Positions 19,107 through 27,321 of a DNA stretch of 64,000 bases are shown piece by piece. The notes beneath the pieces are model-generated. The model was given only the letters and a program-made list of their open reading frames with translations. It was not told the DNA's origin and searched no databases. Numbering within the stretch: the stretch's first letter is position 1; every line of letters begins with the position of its first letter. The position numbers were made by a program, and so were the translations under genes. Origin of the DNA: Pseudoalteromonas tunicata (lineage in GTDB: Bacteria; Pseudomonadota; Gammaproteobacteria; Enterobacterales; Alteromonadaceae); the NCBI RefSeq assembly GCF_002310815.1, contig NZ_CP011032.1:1156001-1220000 (forward strand), written 5' to 3'.

Positions 19107-19309
19107 AATTCAATGTGTTGATGTGTGCGTAATTGCGGCTTTGGAAAATGAGAATGTACGATTTTATTTAAACTGGGTTACTCAGGCTGTTTTGCCAACC
19201 TGTTTATTAGTAGATTTTCCGCTAAAACACGGCCATGTAAGGCGAATATTGGCCGCATTTATCATACTCTTTAAAAGAAAGTGCGATTTTTTAATTAACA
19301 CATTGAATT
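19107..19309. repeat. 203-bp segment bounded by a 13-bp perfect inverted repeat
   Basis: AATTCAATGTGTT (19107-19119) and AACACATTGAATT (19297-19309) are exact reverse complements at the two ends. The interior has no convincing gene; a 62-codon frame across it lacks a ribosome-binding site. The right arm ends two bases before the integrase stop. It could be a small non-autonomous element or a long-range RNA structure. Confidence 0.45.
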
Positions 19310-19311
19310 GA

Positions 19312-20352
19312 TTAAGCATTATTTTTATCTGCAAGGTAACGAACTAACTTGCGTCTATCTTTTAAAATGGCTTCTAATCCTAGTGGTAATAAATGCTGGT
19401 GCCATTTCAAAAGTGCTTGGTATTTTTGCTGCTCTGCATGGGTAAAAATGTACGCAGAATTAAGCGCTGACAGCTTATGGTTAATCAGTTGTTCGCCAAT
19501 AAAGTGGTCGATGCCAAGCTCAGTTAAGTTAGTACGCATGAGTTTGCGTAAATCATGGGATGAGTAGCCTTGTTTGGCGTGATAGCTCACTTGCTTGCCA
19601 GCTAAGTTAATATCGATATGGTCTTTTGCATGGCTTGAACTTGCAAAGCACCATAGTTTTTGTTGTTTGCGGTATTTGTAATGTAGGCGGTAGCTTTCAA
19701 ATACTTCTTCGGCGATATCGGTGATTGGTAGCTGGTGGGCTTGCTTGGTTTTGGTGTGTTCAGCAGGGATATACCATTTTTTATTGCGGATTTTTACATC
19801 GTGCCAACGCATTTTGCAGGTCTCACCTAAGCGCGTACCAAACAGTAACATGGTCAACATTATTTGCTGGATAGTGTGTGGGGCGGCATGAATATCTGCG
19901 AGCACTTGTTCAAGCTGGTTTGTGCTTAAGCGACTTAGTTTTGCCTTTATTTTGCTGGTGGTGAAGTTGGCAAATTGCACCCCTTCGAGCACAGGGTGGT
20001 TAATAACCCCAGCGCTAAAGGCGAGTTGGCATGCTTGTTTTAAATGTTGAAATATTTTGTGTACCGTACTTGGTGAAAGTTTGCCAAGTAGTGGTGTTAT
20101 TAATAGTTGATTGATATGAGCACGGTTAAGCTCTTTGACTGATTGCGACGCTAAACAGGGTAACAGGTGAGTCTGCACGCTGTTGCGAATACTGGTTTTA
20201 GTCGCTTGGCTTAAGCCGTATTGTTGCTGTTTATGTTTTAAAAACCATGTTAATAATTCCGTGACTGTTTTTGCTCTGATACTACTGAGTTGGTTTAGTT
20301 CGATGCCTTCGGCATGTTTTTGGTAATACGTTTTTTCTAATTCGAATGCCAT
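19312..20352 (-). CDS. int: P4-type tyrosine integrase, N-terminal domain disrupted
   Basis: The open frame of 346 codons holds the core-binding and catalytic domains of a site-specific recombinase. Catalytic residues are R174 (FGTRLGE), a lysine at 201 or 203 (HTKTK), H266 and R269 (SSHDLRK), H292 (LINHK) and nucleophile Y301. The ATG at 20352 is not the original start: the frame reads back into LGHYPILSVAEAKN, a typical N-terminal-domain motif of P4-like integrases, and then meets a stop. The first 44 residues of the same protein are encoded just upstream in another frame (20363-20497). About 20-24 residues between LQLVI and LGHYP are missing. The catalytic domain is intact, but arm-site binding should be lost. 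Its position next to ssrA identifies it as the island integrase. Confidence 0.85.
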   Translation of the reverse strand: MAFELEKTYYQKHAEGIELNQLSSIRAKTVTELLTWFLKHKQQQYGLSQATKTSIRNSVQTHLLPCLASQSVKELNRAHINQLLITPLLGKLSPSTVHKIFQHLKQACQLAFSAGVINHPVLEGVQFANFTTSKIKAKLSRLSTNQLEQVLADIHAAPHTIQQIMLTMLLFGTRLGETCKMRWHDVKIRNKKWYIPAEHTKTKQAHQLPITDIAEEVFESYRLHYKYRKQQKLWCFASSSHAKDHIDINLAGKQVSYHAKQGYSSHDLRKLMRTNLTELGIDHFIGEQLINHKLSALNSAYIFTHAEQQKYQALLKWHQHLLPLGLEAILKDRRKLVRYLADKNNA

Positions 20353-20362
20353 ATTTTTAGCT

Positions 20363-20497
20363 TCAGCAACCGAAAGTATTGGGTAGTGGCCTAATTACCA
20401 ATTGGAGGCCTGCGCCATCAGAAAGGCTGTATTCCTTTTCGAGCGCTTTAGCTTGTTTAATTTGCTTGTCGTTTAATGGTTTTACTGTTTTAGCCAT
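20363..20497 (-). pseudogene. Detached N-terminus of the island integrase
   Basis: The frame from ATG 20497 encodes 44 residues with KPLNDKQIKQAKALEKEYSL and SDGAGLQLVI, the hallmark opening of P4-type integrases (a K.IK.AKP..K.Y.LSDG.GL.L pattern). It then runs out of frame into RPLPNTFGC and stops at 20363. The following LGHYP motif lies in the frame of the main integrase ORF. A deletion of roughly 60-70 bases with loss of frame near 20393 explains both pieces. The two parts together would make a protein of about 400 residues, normal for the family. Confidence 0.8.
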
Positions 20498-20506
20498 ATT
20501 TTCTTA

Positions 20507-20601
20507 GTACCATGCTTTAGAAGCCTTTAGATATAAGGGCTGAGTTGATTTTGGTACCACAATATTTTGTCGATAGGTGCATGTGGTACCAAGCATGGTA
20601 C
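20507..20601. promoter_or_regulatory. Right-end GGTAC arm-type repeats near the integrase promoter
   Basis: Four copies of the motif: GTACC at 20507-20511 (inverted), GGTACC at 20553-20558, GGTACC at 20585-20590 and GGTAC at 20597-20601. The last two are 12 bp apart in GTGGTACCAAG and ATGGTACTAAA, matching the left-end pair at 4960 and 4972. They lie between the integrase and the att core, so the integrase may bind here both to recombine and to control its own promoter. Confidence 0.5.
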
Positions 20602-20646
20602 TAAAAACACTGGCTATTAGTTAACGTTATAGGATTTAAAAAGACA

Positions 20647-20686
20647 TAAAAAAACCCGCAAGGCTTGATTTCTCTAGCGTTGCGGG
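20647..20686 (-). terminator. Island-supplied terminator for ssrA
   Basis: CCCGCAA (20655-20661) and TTGCGGG (20680-20686) form a stem, with seven A on the plus strand (20648-20654) giving a T run on the minus strand. It lies about 30 bases after the ssrA CCA end, inside the island, and replaces the ancestral terminator at 4835-4872. Confidence 0.8.
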
Positions 20687-20710
20687 CCTTTGTAGGTTTG
20701 TAAAAAACCT

Positions 20711-20730
20711 GTATGTGGTGGAGCTGGGGG
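20711..20730. repeat. attR: 3' end of the intact ssrA
   Basis: GTATGTGGTGGAGCTGGGGG is identical to 4876-4895. Fifteen of its bases belong to the ssrA acceptor end. The copy on this side is joined to the complete tmRNA gene. Confidence 0.88.
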
Positions 20731-21070
20731 GATTTGAACCCCCGTCCGGAAAGCGTCGACCTTCGGTCCTACATGTTTAGTATCGTCTATTAGTTAACCT
20801 TTGAATCTCGGACGAACACGATAAGCAAAGGCGAGGCCGCTTAGTTTTAACGCTTCAACCCCGGCCAGGGTTTCCGTCGCGATCAGGTGTTAGGGTGACA
20901 CTCCAAAATCCAGTCCACAAGAATACATGGGAGGAGCGCTAGCGGCCTAAGCTGCTAGAGAGTAAGAATCGTCGTTTGCGATTACTTTAAATGCGGCTTT
21001 TTTACGAGGCAAACCGCACCTCGACATGCACCTAAGGCTTCTTGAATTCCGTCGAATCCTAATCAGCCCC
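20716..21070 (-). ncRNA. ssrA: Transfer-messenger RNA (tmRNA)
   Basis: A 355-nt RNA that rescues stalled ribosomes with SmpB. The 5' end GGGGCTGATTAGGATTCGAC and the 3' end with T-loop GTTCAAATCC and CCCCCAGCTCCACCA form the tRNA-like acceptor. The internal reading frame encodes the degradation tag ANDDSYSLAA followed by TAG, close to the gammaproteobacterial ANDENYALAA. It remains intact after island insertion because the att core restores its 3' end. Upstream, GTCACATT/AATGTGAC (21093-21123) can form a hairpin in the precursor leader that RNase P removes. Confidence 0.97.
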
Positions 21071-21134
21071 TGAATAAATTCAGTTAGATGTTGTCACATT
21101 TTTTATTAAACTATTAATGTGACTCGACGGCGCA

Positions 21135-21164
21135 AGTATAACGCACAATTTCTTTAGCACACAA
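21135..21164 (-). promoter_or_regulatory. ssrA sigma-70 promoter
   Basis: On the minus strand TTGTGT (21159-21164) and TATACT (21135-21140) are separated by 18 bases. The start would lie about 55-60 bases before the mature tmRNA 5' end, consistent with a processed precursor. Confidence 0.6.
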
Positions 21165-21261
21165 GTAATTAAGTGATGCAAACCACTTTAACGGAAATAA
21201 AAATGATTAAATGTCGAAAAAACAGGCTATCTGGTTACTGGGTTATTCAATAAGGGAAGAA

Positions 21262-21284
21262 AGCAGCTATTTAGCTGCTTTTTT
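21262..21284. terminator. Terminator hairpin after the phosphate-binding-like gene
   Basis: AGCAGC (21262-21267) pairs with GCTGCT (21274-21279). The T run is best on the plus strand; on the minus strand the stem is followed by TTTCTT. It lies 8 bases past the stop of the minus-strand gene. Confidence 0.6.
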
Positions 21285-21292
21285 AAGGAGTA

Positions 21293-21709
21293 TTAAAATG
21301 ATTGCACTACTTTGACGCTACCATCTGCTGCCCCTGCAGAAATAAATCCAATCGTACTTGGATTTGACGCAACCAAACTAATGACTTCAGCATCGTTAGC
21401 GACTTCTTTAGGTGGTGTGCCTTTACCGGTAAAAACGAGTTTGGACCAATAGGCTTTGAGTTGACTTGAAGATTTTTTCAACGCTTTTTCGTTAAACTCG
21501 TCGGCAATTGGATTACCTGAATCAAGCGCAATTGCAATAATTTTACTACCGTCATCAAAAGATTTAACTTTGCCGGTATATATTTTCGCAATTGCATCTG
21601 CGTCAAGAGCATTGTTGTTTGATGGGTGGACGATTACCGCTACATCAGCAAATGTGAGCATTGAAGTGCATGTTAAGCTAACCGCAAGTGTCAGTTGTTT
21701 AATATTCAT
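21293..21709 (-). CDS. Small periplasmic phosphate-binding-like (PstS-type) protein
   Basis: A 138-residue exported protein starting MNIKQLTLAVSLTCTS, with a signal peptide ending near LTFA. The mature part (DVAVIVHPSNNNALDADAIAKIYTGKVKSF...STIGFISAG) matches the PBP-like domain of PstS-family proteins but at about half the usual length, so it is a single-lobe form. ATG 21709 was preferred to an in-frame start at 21733 because GGGAGC lies at good distance before it and the earlier start would overlap the porin. It follows the porin gene by 13 bases, so the two are probably one operon. Actual binding of phosphate is unproven. Confidence 0.72.
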   Translation of the reverse strand: MNIKQLTLAVSLTCTSMLTFADVAVIVHPSNNNALDADAIAKIYTGKVKSFDDGSKIIAIALDSGNPIADEFNEKALKKSSSQLKAYWSKLVFTGKGTPPKEVANDAEVISLVASNPSTIGFISAGAADGSVKVVQSF

Positions 21710-21722
21710 GTTGAAGCTCCCA

Positions 21723-22796
21723 TTAAAAGACAAGATCTACGCCAAATGTCAGTGATTTACTGTCGCCAGCTACCGCAAGACTATATGAGTTGTCTTTCAC
21801 AATATCGTATTGAATTTTGAATGCGGCTGATGAATGAAAGTCCCAACGTAAACCAATTGATGTGGTATTGTGATCTTCGCCATCTTCACCGTCTTGACTA
21901 AAATCAGCATAAGAAATGTAAGGTGTAATGCCATCAAATCGATAACCCATGCTCAACATCCAAGTATCGAGATTGCCACCTAGATCAAGGCGATTGAGTT
22001 CAGACAAAATAAACAAATTGCCAAAATCAGCATTCATTGCTAGACCATAAAATTTACCATCGCGGTAATCTTTACCGTCCCAAATGACTTTTTCACCTGC
22101 TGCATTATAACGTTCGTTTGTGTACATCATGTGCGTGGCACGGATTTCGAGCCAATCGTTACTGACCGTGACTACTCCACCTAAAATATCTTTCCAGATC
22201 TCGCGAGTTTGTTCTTTAAAGAAAAACTCAGAAAGTAATTTATTATTTTCATCGTCTTCACGACCACCATAAATATTAGCTGATAAAGACCAATCACCAA
22301 TTGAGCCGTTGTAGAGTAAGTTTATGCCGTTGTAGTTAAATATTTGCCATGTATAGTTATCTGCAGGTGGTCGCATCCACACATAAGCATAACCAACATC
22401 ATAAAAATCAGAATAGTAAAACAGCGGTAAACGTTTTTTACCTGCTTGTACTGTCCAACTATCATTTATTTCGTAAGAAATATAAGCCCATTCGAAAGTA
22501 GCATCAAAATTTTCGGCCCCACGAGCCACGATTTGAGCGGTAGCCGAAAGACCATCTGATAAATCTGCTTTAACTTGAAGCCCAAAAAGGGATTCTGGTT
22601 CGAAGCTAAATTCATCTGTATAGGCGCTAACAATTGGGTAATCTGCTAAAAATGTAGGTGGTACATCGTATTGTGGTACACCATCTCCACTTAACACTTT
22701 ACCGGCGTTAACGCTGGCAAAACCTGTGATATTGACTTCAGCATGCAGCGATGTAGAAAGGGCTGCAAGCACTGCGAGTGCGAGAGTTGTCTTCAT
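21723..22796 (-). CDS. Outer-membrane porin-like beta-barrel protein
   Basis: A 357-residue protein with an N-terminal signal peptide (MKTTLALAVLAALSTSLHA) followed by alternating amphipathic strands rich in Tyr, Trp and Asp, ending in LTFGVDLVF, whose terminal aromatic residue is typical of outer-membrane barrels. FGLQVKADLSDGLSATAQIVARG is a characteristic porin segment. It is upstream of and probably cotranscribed with the PstS-like gene, which hints at anion or phosphate uptake; that link is inference. No specific channel family can be fixed from the sequence. Confidence 0.75.
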   Translation of the reverse strand: MKTTLALAVLAALSTSLHAEVNITGFASVNAGKVLSGDGVPQYDVPPTFLADYPIVSAYTDEFSFEPESLFGLQVKADLSDGLSATAQIVARGAENFDATFEWAYISYEINDSWTVQAGKKRLPLFYYSDFYDVGYAYVWMRPPADNYTWQIFNYNGINLLYNGSIGDWSLSANIYGGREDDENNKLLSEFFFKEQTREIWKDILGGVVTVSNDWLEIRATHMMYTNERYNAAGEKVIWDGKDYRDGKFYGLAMNADFGNLFILSELNRLDLGGNLDTWMLSMGYRFDGITPYISYADFSQDGEDGEDHNTTSIGLRWDFHSSAAFKIQYDIVKDNSYSLAVAGDSKSLTFGVDLVF

Positions 22797-22976
22797 ATTT
22801 TATCCCCGATTTAGATAATATGGCTTGCTTTACGCATTTTGAAGTATAGTCATTATTGGTAAAAATCGAGTAAATTGATAAAAATATTAGAATTATTATA
22901 GTAATAGTGGGCTAATAAACTACATTTAAATGTATTAGGACTTTAGCTACGAAATGTTAATTTGAGGATTGCGTCT

Positions 22977-24596
22977 ATGTCTGCAGGGTTTGGCTTTAAT
23001 AATTTAAGCATCACAAAAAAAATACATGCCATTACAAGTATCGCTGTTTTAGTTTTTTTAATTTCGTCAGTAATTAATTATAACGCGATAAGAGATAACG
23101 AAAAATCGTTGAAGGAGCTTGAATCATCAACATTTAAAGTGGTGCAACTAGCCACTGCTAATAAATTTTTACTCGAAAAACTCGACGAGTTATATACCCA
23201 AGCAGTGACCTTTGGTGATGCTGATTTAGTAACCAAAGCGCAAGAAACGGCGACAAAAATAAAAGATAACTTAACGGAGTTGGCTCGCCTAGATAGTGTA
23301 TATCAAGGTCAAGAAGCTCGGCAACTTCAAGAATATGCGGCTATTTCGGGGAAAATAGCTAATGGCATGATTGATGGCAGTGCTGACTTTTCAAAAATCC
23401 AACAAGATGCACAAGAAAAAACAAAAAAATATGAAGCCTTGCTCGATAGCTTTAAAACAATTAACTCAAAAGCCGATGCTCGTTTTATTGAGCTTATTCA
23501 AGCAACACAAAATCGCTCTCAAGATGCGCTTTTTATGATGCTAGCAATCAGTAGTGTTATGTTGCTCGGTTTGGTTATTTTGGCTGTATTTATTGCTAGG
23601 GGGATTGGTCATTCAGCCAGTGATGCAGCCAGATCGCTTGAGCTATTAGCTAATGGTGGTGGTAGTTTAAGTTCTCAGTTGGCGGTGCGTTCTCATGATG
23701 AAATTGGCCAAGTATCAATTAACTTTAATGGTTTTATGTCGTTACTGAAAGGTTCAGTTTTAAATATTATGGCTGTAGTTGAGCCTTTGATGGAGAACTC
23801 AACTCGACTTGTTCAAGGGATGGAGAAAGCAGAGAATGCGACTAATCAGCAAACTAGCGATGCCGAAGTCGTACGTCAATCCATGGAAGAAATGAAGCAA
23901 AGTGTTGGCGATATCTCTTCTTCAGCAGCAAGTGCAGCCCATGCAGCGCAAACGGCTGAAAAAGAAGTTGAACAAAGTTTGCGTCAAATTAAATTATCAG
24001 TCGAAACCTCTCAGGCCCTAAGTAATGAAATTGATAGCGCTTCAGCAACTATCGATAAGTTAGCCAATGATACGCAAAATGTGAGTCAAATCTTAAATGT
24101 AATTACAGCGATTGCAGAACAAACTAATTTACTCGCTTTAAATGCCGCGATTGAAGCTGCTCGTGCTGGTGAACAAGGGCGCGGTTTTGCTGTGGTAGCC
24201 GATGAAGTTCGCGAACTTGCTTCGCGCACAGCTAAATCAACCAATGAAATTAGAGAATTACTCACAGCATTAACAGGAGCGGCCAATGTCTCTGTTAATG
24301 CAATGAATACAGCGCGTGATATGGCAAAAAATAATGCAAACGCAGCGCAACAAACGGGTGGTTCAATTAAGAAAATATCAGAACAAATTTTGGCTATTAA
24401 TGGTATGAATGCGCAGATTGCCGCCGCAACGGAAGAGCAAACTTCAGTGGCTGCGATGGTCGTTGATAATGTATCAAACATGCATCGTTCATTTGAAGAT
24501 ACTTTGCAATCACTTGCACAAGTGCGTCAAGTTGCAACAAATTTGCATAATCTATCTGATAACTTACTTGACGCAACATCAAAATTTGAACTGTAA
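22977..24596 (+). CDS. Methyl-accepting chemotaxis protein
   Basis: A 539-residue receptor. The first membrane helix is at about 15-32 ([17 protein letters not shown]), then a helical periplasmic sensor (about 35-180, four-helix-bundle type), a second helix ([23 protein letters not shown]), a HAMP domain, and a long cytoplasmic coiled coil with the hairpin signature [20 protein letters not shown]. Start ATG 22977 is chosen because TTGAGG lies 9-13 bases before it; an upstream TTG would place that signal inside the gene. It has no C-terminal NWETF-like CheR-binding pentapeptide. The ligand is unknown. It is a single gene divergent from the porin. Confidence 0.9.
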   Translation: MSAGFGFNNLSITKKIHAITSIAVLVFLISSVINYNAIRDNEKSLKELESSTFKVVQLATANKFLLEKLDELYTQAVTFGDADLVTKAQETATKIKDNLTELARLDSVYQGQEARQLQEYAAISGKIANGMIDGSADFSKIQQDAQEKTKKYEALLDSFKTINSKADARFIELIQATQNRSQDALFMMLAISSVMLLGLVILAVFIARGIGHSASDAARSLELLANGGGSLSSQLAVRSHDEIGQVSINFNGFMSLLKGSVLNIMAVVEPLMENSTRLVQGMEKAENATNQQTSDAEVVRQSMEEMKQSVGDISSSAASAAHAAQTAEKEVEQSLRQIKLSVETSQALSNEIDSASATIDKLANDTQNVSQILNVITAIAEQTNLLALNAAIEAARAGEQGRGFAVVADEVRELASRTAKSTNEIRELLTALTGAANVSVNAMNTARDMAKNNANAAQQTGGSIKKISEQILAINGMNAQIAAATEEQTSVAAMVVDNVSNMHRSFEDTLQSLAQVRQVATNLHNLSDNLLDATSKFEL

Positions 24597-24776
24597 TTAG
24601 CCAATAAAAATAGCTTTACTACTTTTGGGTGAGTTGTAACTAATTGTTTAAACTCACCTTTACATTTGATCTTTTGTGTAAAAGTAACGCTTAACATTTT
24701 ATTAAACTTATGCTCAAATGATGACTGAATGAATTGTTAAAACAATTTAGCCCTTGAGTATAGAAGTAGGTCGCTA

Positions 24777-26402
24777 ATGTCTTTGTTTGAATTTAATGAG
24801 CAATCGAAAACGGTTGAATTATTACAGCATCCTATAGAGTCTGGTTTTCCAGCCTCCGCAGCGCAACTGTTAGAAGCAATTGAAGCTTCCCCTTATTGCG
24901 AGTTTCAAATCGACTTAGCGTTAATTCGCACCCTTTTTACCGACTCAAAACTAACCCTCAAACCTCCTTTTATAATTGCCAAAGCCATCGACGCTACAGT
25001 TTCTGTGCGAGTTGATGAAACCAATATGAGTGCACAAGCTACATTTATTGCAGCCCAAGGTGGGCAAATCGCTACGTTTGAAACGGTAAAAGAAGCAATA
25101 ATTAATGCTGGAGTTCAAAAAGGGGTAAGCGGGCGTGCAATTGAAGATTTTCTAGGTCGACAATTTGAAGCCAGCGCAGGCGAAAGCTACAGCGCTATTA
25201 TTGCCCATGGTCGCAGAGCAAAAGATGGTGATGATACCCGTTTTGTCCGTTTATGTGCTACAGCCCAAGATCGAATATTAAGCCCACAAGTACAGGCCGA
25301 TGGTAAAGTCGATATGCGTGATTTAGGTGCTATCATCACGGTCAATCCGGGAGCGCCACTTATGCAGCGTATTCCACCAACCAAAGGAGAAGATGGCTTT
25401 ACTGTCTTTGGTGATGAATTGATTGCAAAACCAGGGCGTGATTTTAGCCTGATGGTAATGGATGGGACTGCAATCGACCCTAATAACCCTAATGTATTAG
25501 TTGCTGCTGCTGTGGGGGTACCTGTTGCGTTATCTCGAGGTATGCGAGTTGATGACGTTATCTGTTATGACAACATAGATGTGACCACAGGGCATGTTGA
25601 ATTTGATGGCAGTGTGATTGTTTCGGGTGATATTAAAGATGGCATGAAAGTCAAAGCAACAGGCGATATTACGGTAATGGGGTTTGTTGAATCAGCTATT
25701 GTGCAGTCGGATTCGGTCATTACCATTGTAAATGGCGCAATTGGTCGAAAACGTGAAGAAGATGATGATTTTACCTGTGTTATTAAAGGTAAAGGCTCTA
25801 TTTCTTTAGGTTATGCTCAATATAGCCAAGTCTTTAGTGAGCAAGACTTAATGATTGATAAGCAAGTACTTCATTGTGAGTTGTCTGCGGGGCGTTTAAT
25901 TCGAGTTGGCAAAGGTGATAAGCCTAGAGGTAAAATTATCGGGGGTAAAATTCTAAATGCCTTGCGAGTTGAAACGGGTGAGTTAGGTGCGCCATCAGGT
26001 ACGCGTACTCAAGTTTTTATCGGTCAATATTGGCATGAGCTAAGGGAAAAACAGAGCCAGTTATCTGAGCTTGAAAAAGCGCTTAATGCTAAATCGGCAG
26101 CACTTCGTCAAGCACGAAAAAAAGCCGAAAAAATACCATCTAAACAACAGAAGCAACTTTATTTAAGTAAAATTGCTGCCAGCGATGAGCAATTGTTATT
26201 AAAACTCAAACATGTTTATCGTAATAAAGAAATTTTAAAAAATAAGCTTAACGGTTTACTTAAAAATAGCAGGGTGACAATCAATGAATTGATGCACCCA
26301 GGTGTTGAATTGCAAATTGCCCGCGACAATAAAACGTTTAGCAGAATTTATCCGCCACATTTATTACGTATGAGTGAAGGGAAAATTACACAGACGTTTT
26401 AA
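24777..26402 (+). CDS. FapA-family protein (DUF342)
   Basis: A 541-residue cytoplasmic protein. The N-terminal and central parts carry the DUF342 signature (VNPGAPLMQRIPPTKGEDGFTVFG, then GRDF) and repeated beta-helix strands with many Gly and Val (VEFDGSVIVSGDIKDGMKVKATGDI). The C-terminal third is a coiled coil (LREKQSQLSELEKALNAKS and onward). FapA proteins have been linked to polar flagellar assembly and to polymer-binding scaffolds. The adjacent chemotaxis receptor and nearby motY make a motility role plausible, but they are not one operon: a 180-base gap separates it from the receptor. Confidence 0.8.
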   Translation: MSLFEFNEQSKTVELLQHPIESGFPASAAQLLEAIEASPYCEFQIDLALIRTLFTDSKLTLKPPFIIAKAIDATVSVRVDETNMSAQATFIAAQGGQIATFETVKEAIINAGVQKGVSGRAIEDFLGRQFEASAGESYSAIIAHGRRAKDGDDTRFVRLCATAQDRILSPQVQADGKVDMRDLGAIITVNPGAPLMQRIPPTKGEDGFTVFGDELIAKPGRDFSLMVMDGTAIDPNNPNVLVAAAVGVPVALSRGMRVDDVICYDNIDVTTGHVEFDGSVIVSGDIKDGMKVKATGDITVMGFVESAIVQSDSVITIVNGAIGRKREEDDDFTCVIKGKGSISLGYAQYSQVFSEQDLMIDKQVLHCELSAGRLIRVGKGDKPRGKIIGGKILNALRVETGELGAPSGTRTQVFIGQYWHELREKQSQLSELEKALNAKSAALRQARKKAEKIPSKQQKQLYLSKIAASDEQLLLKLKHVYRNKEILKNKLNGLLKNSRVTINELMHPGVELQIARDNKTFSRIYPPHLLRMSEGKITQTF

Positions 26403-26418
26403 TTATCCTAAATTGAGG

Positions 26419-27084
26419 TTAATTGACGTCCTCATCACTTGTTTCTTCTTGCTCATTGATGATGGGCCATCCACCTAAAGCCTGCCATTTATTAACAATA
26501 AAACAGAATAATTCAGCGGTGCGTTCAGTATCATACACTGCACTATGTGCTTGGCTGTTATCAAACTCAATACCCGCAGCAATACAGGCTTTTGCCAGTA
26601 CAGTTTGACCAAGCGCTAGACCTGCCAGTGAGGTTGTATCAAAGCTTACAAAGGGATGAAATGGCGTACGCTTTATTTTGCAGCGCTCAACGGCAGCATT
26701 TACAAAGCCTTGATCAAAAGCCGCATTATGCGCCACAATTACCGAACGTTGGCAACCTGCATCTTTTTGAGATTTACTCACAAATTTACAAATCTCTTTA
26801 AAAGCAATACTTTCTTCAACAGCACCGCGTAAAGCACTAAATGGATCAATGCCATTAAATTCGATAGCTGCTTGCTCAATATTCGCTCCTTCAAATGGAG
26901 TAATATGGAAATGCAACGTTTTATCTAGGGATAATACTCCTTCATCGTCCATTTTTAAAGTTGTGACAGCGATTTCGAGTAATGCATCGGTTTGATTATT
27001 AAAACCAGCTGTTTCAACATCGATGACAACAGGGAAAAAGCCACGAAAGCGTTTGGCGAGAAGAGTTTGCTGTATTTGAGCCAT
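26419..27084 (-). CDS. rnt: Ribonuclease T
   Basis: A 221-residue DEDDh exonuclease that trims tRNA 3' ends (the CCA turnover site) and other stable RNAs. Exo I motif VIDVETAGF begins near residue 18, Exo [15 protein letters not shown] lies near 115-127, and Exo III has [14 protein letters not shown] with the catalytic histidine. RNase T-specific segments include [14 protein letters not shown] and ALGGWP near the end. Length matches the family (about 215-225). It converges with the FapA gene at a 16-base gap and is a single gene. Confidence 0.93.
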   Translation of the reverse strand: MAQIQQTLLAKRFRGFFPVVIDVETAGFNNQTDALLEIAVTTLKMDDEGVLSLDKTLHFHITPFEGANIEQAAIEFNGIDPFSALRGAVEESIAFKEICKFVSKSQKDAGCQRSVIVAHNAAFDQGFVNAAVERCKIKRTPFHPFVSFDTTSLAGLALGQTVLAKACIAAGIEFDNSQAHSAVYDTERTAELFCFIVNKWQALGGWPIINEQEETSDEDVN

Positions 27085-27321
27085 AATAAACTGTCAATCG
27101 AATAAAGGGCGGGTATTATGTCAAAAAACTAGCATTGATTACCACCTAAAGAAAAAATTTAATTAGGTTAATTAAGCAAAGTGGAGTAGACGAAATGATA
27201 AAGACCTTTTTATTAATCATTCTATACTTTTATAAAATCGGCAAAGTAATTGCATGATAAATTTGCCACCATCATGCTTGTACTGTTGTGATGTTAGAAT
27301 TTATTAGGAACTGAGTTAACT

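Larger units (their letters stand above)
4876..20730. mobile_element. ssrA-integrated genomic island carrying type I-F2 CRISPR-Cas
   Basis: The element spans 15.9 kb between two perfect 20-bp copies of the ssrA 3' end. A P4-type tyrosine integrase lies next to the intact ssrA copy, the usual arrangement for this family. Pairs of GGTAC motifs spaced 12 bp apart lie just inside both ends, like integrase arm sites. The island brings its own terminator for ssrA (20647-20686). Contents from left to right: a small ORF, cas1, cas2-3, cas7f2, cas5f2, cas6f, the leader, the 98-repeat array, phage-like remnants and the damaged integrase. No replication, packaging or conjugation gene is recognisable. 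The integrase N-terminus is disrupted, so the island is probably no longer mobile by itself. Confidence 0.85.

Noticed and set aside
19123..19311. 62-codon ORF before the integrase end
   Set aside because: It spans the inverted-repeat block, lacks a ribosome-binding site and has no recognisable feature.
4876..20730. Island defined as a complete prophage or ICE
   Set aside because: No capsid, tail, terminase, replication, relaxase or conjugation gene can be recognised; only small remnants lie near the integrase.
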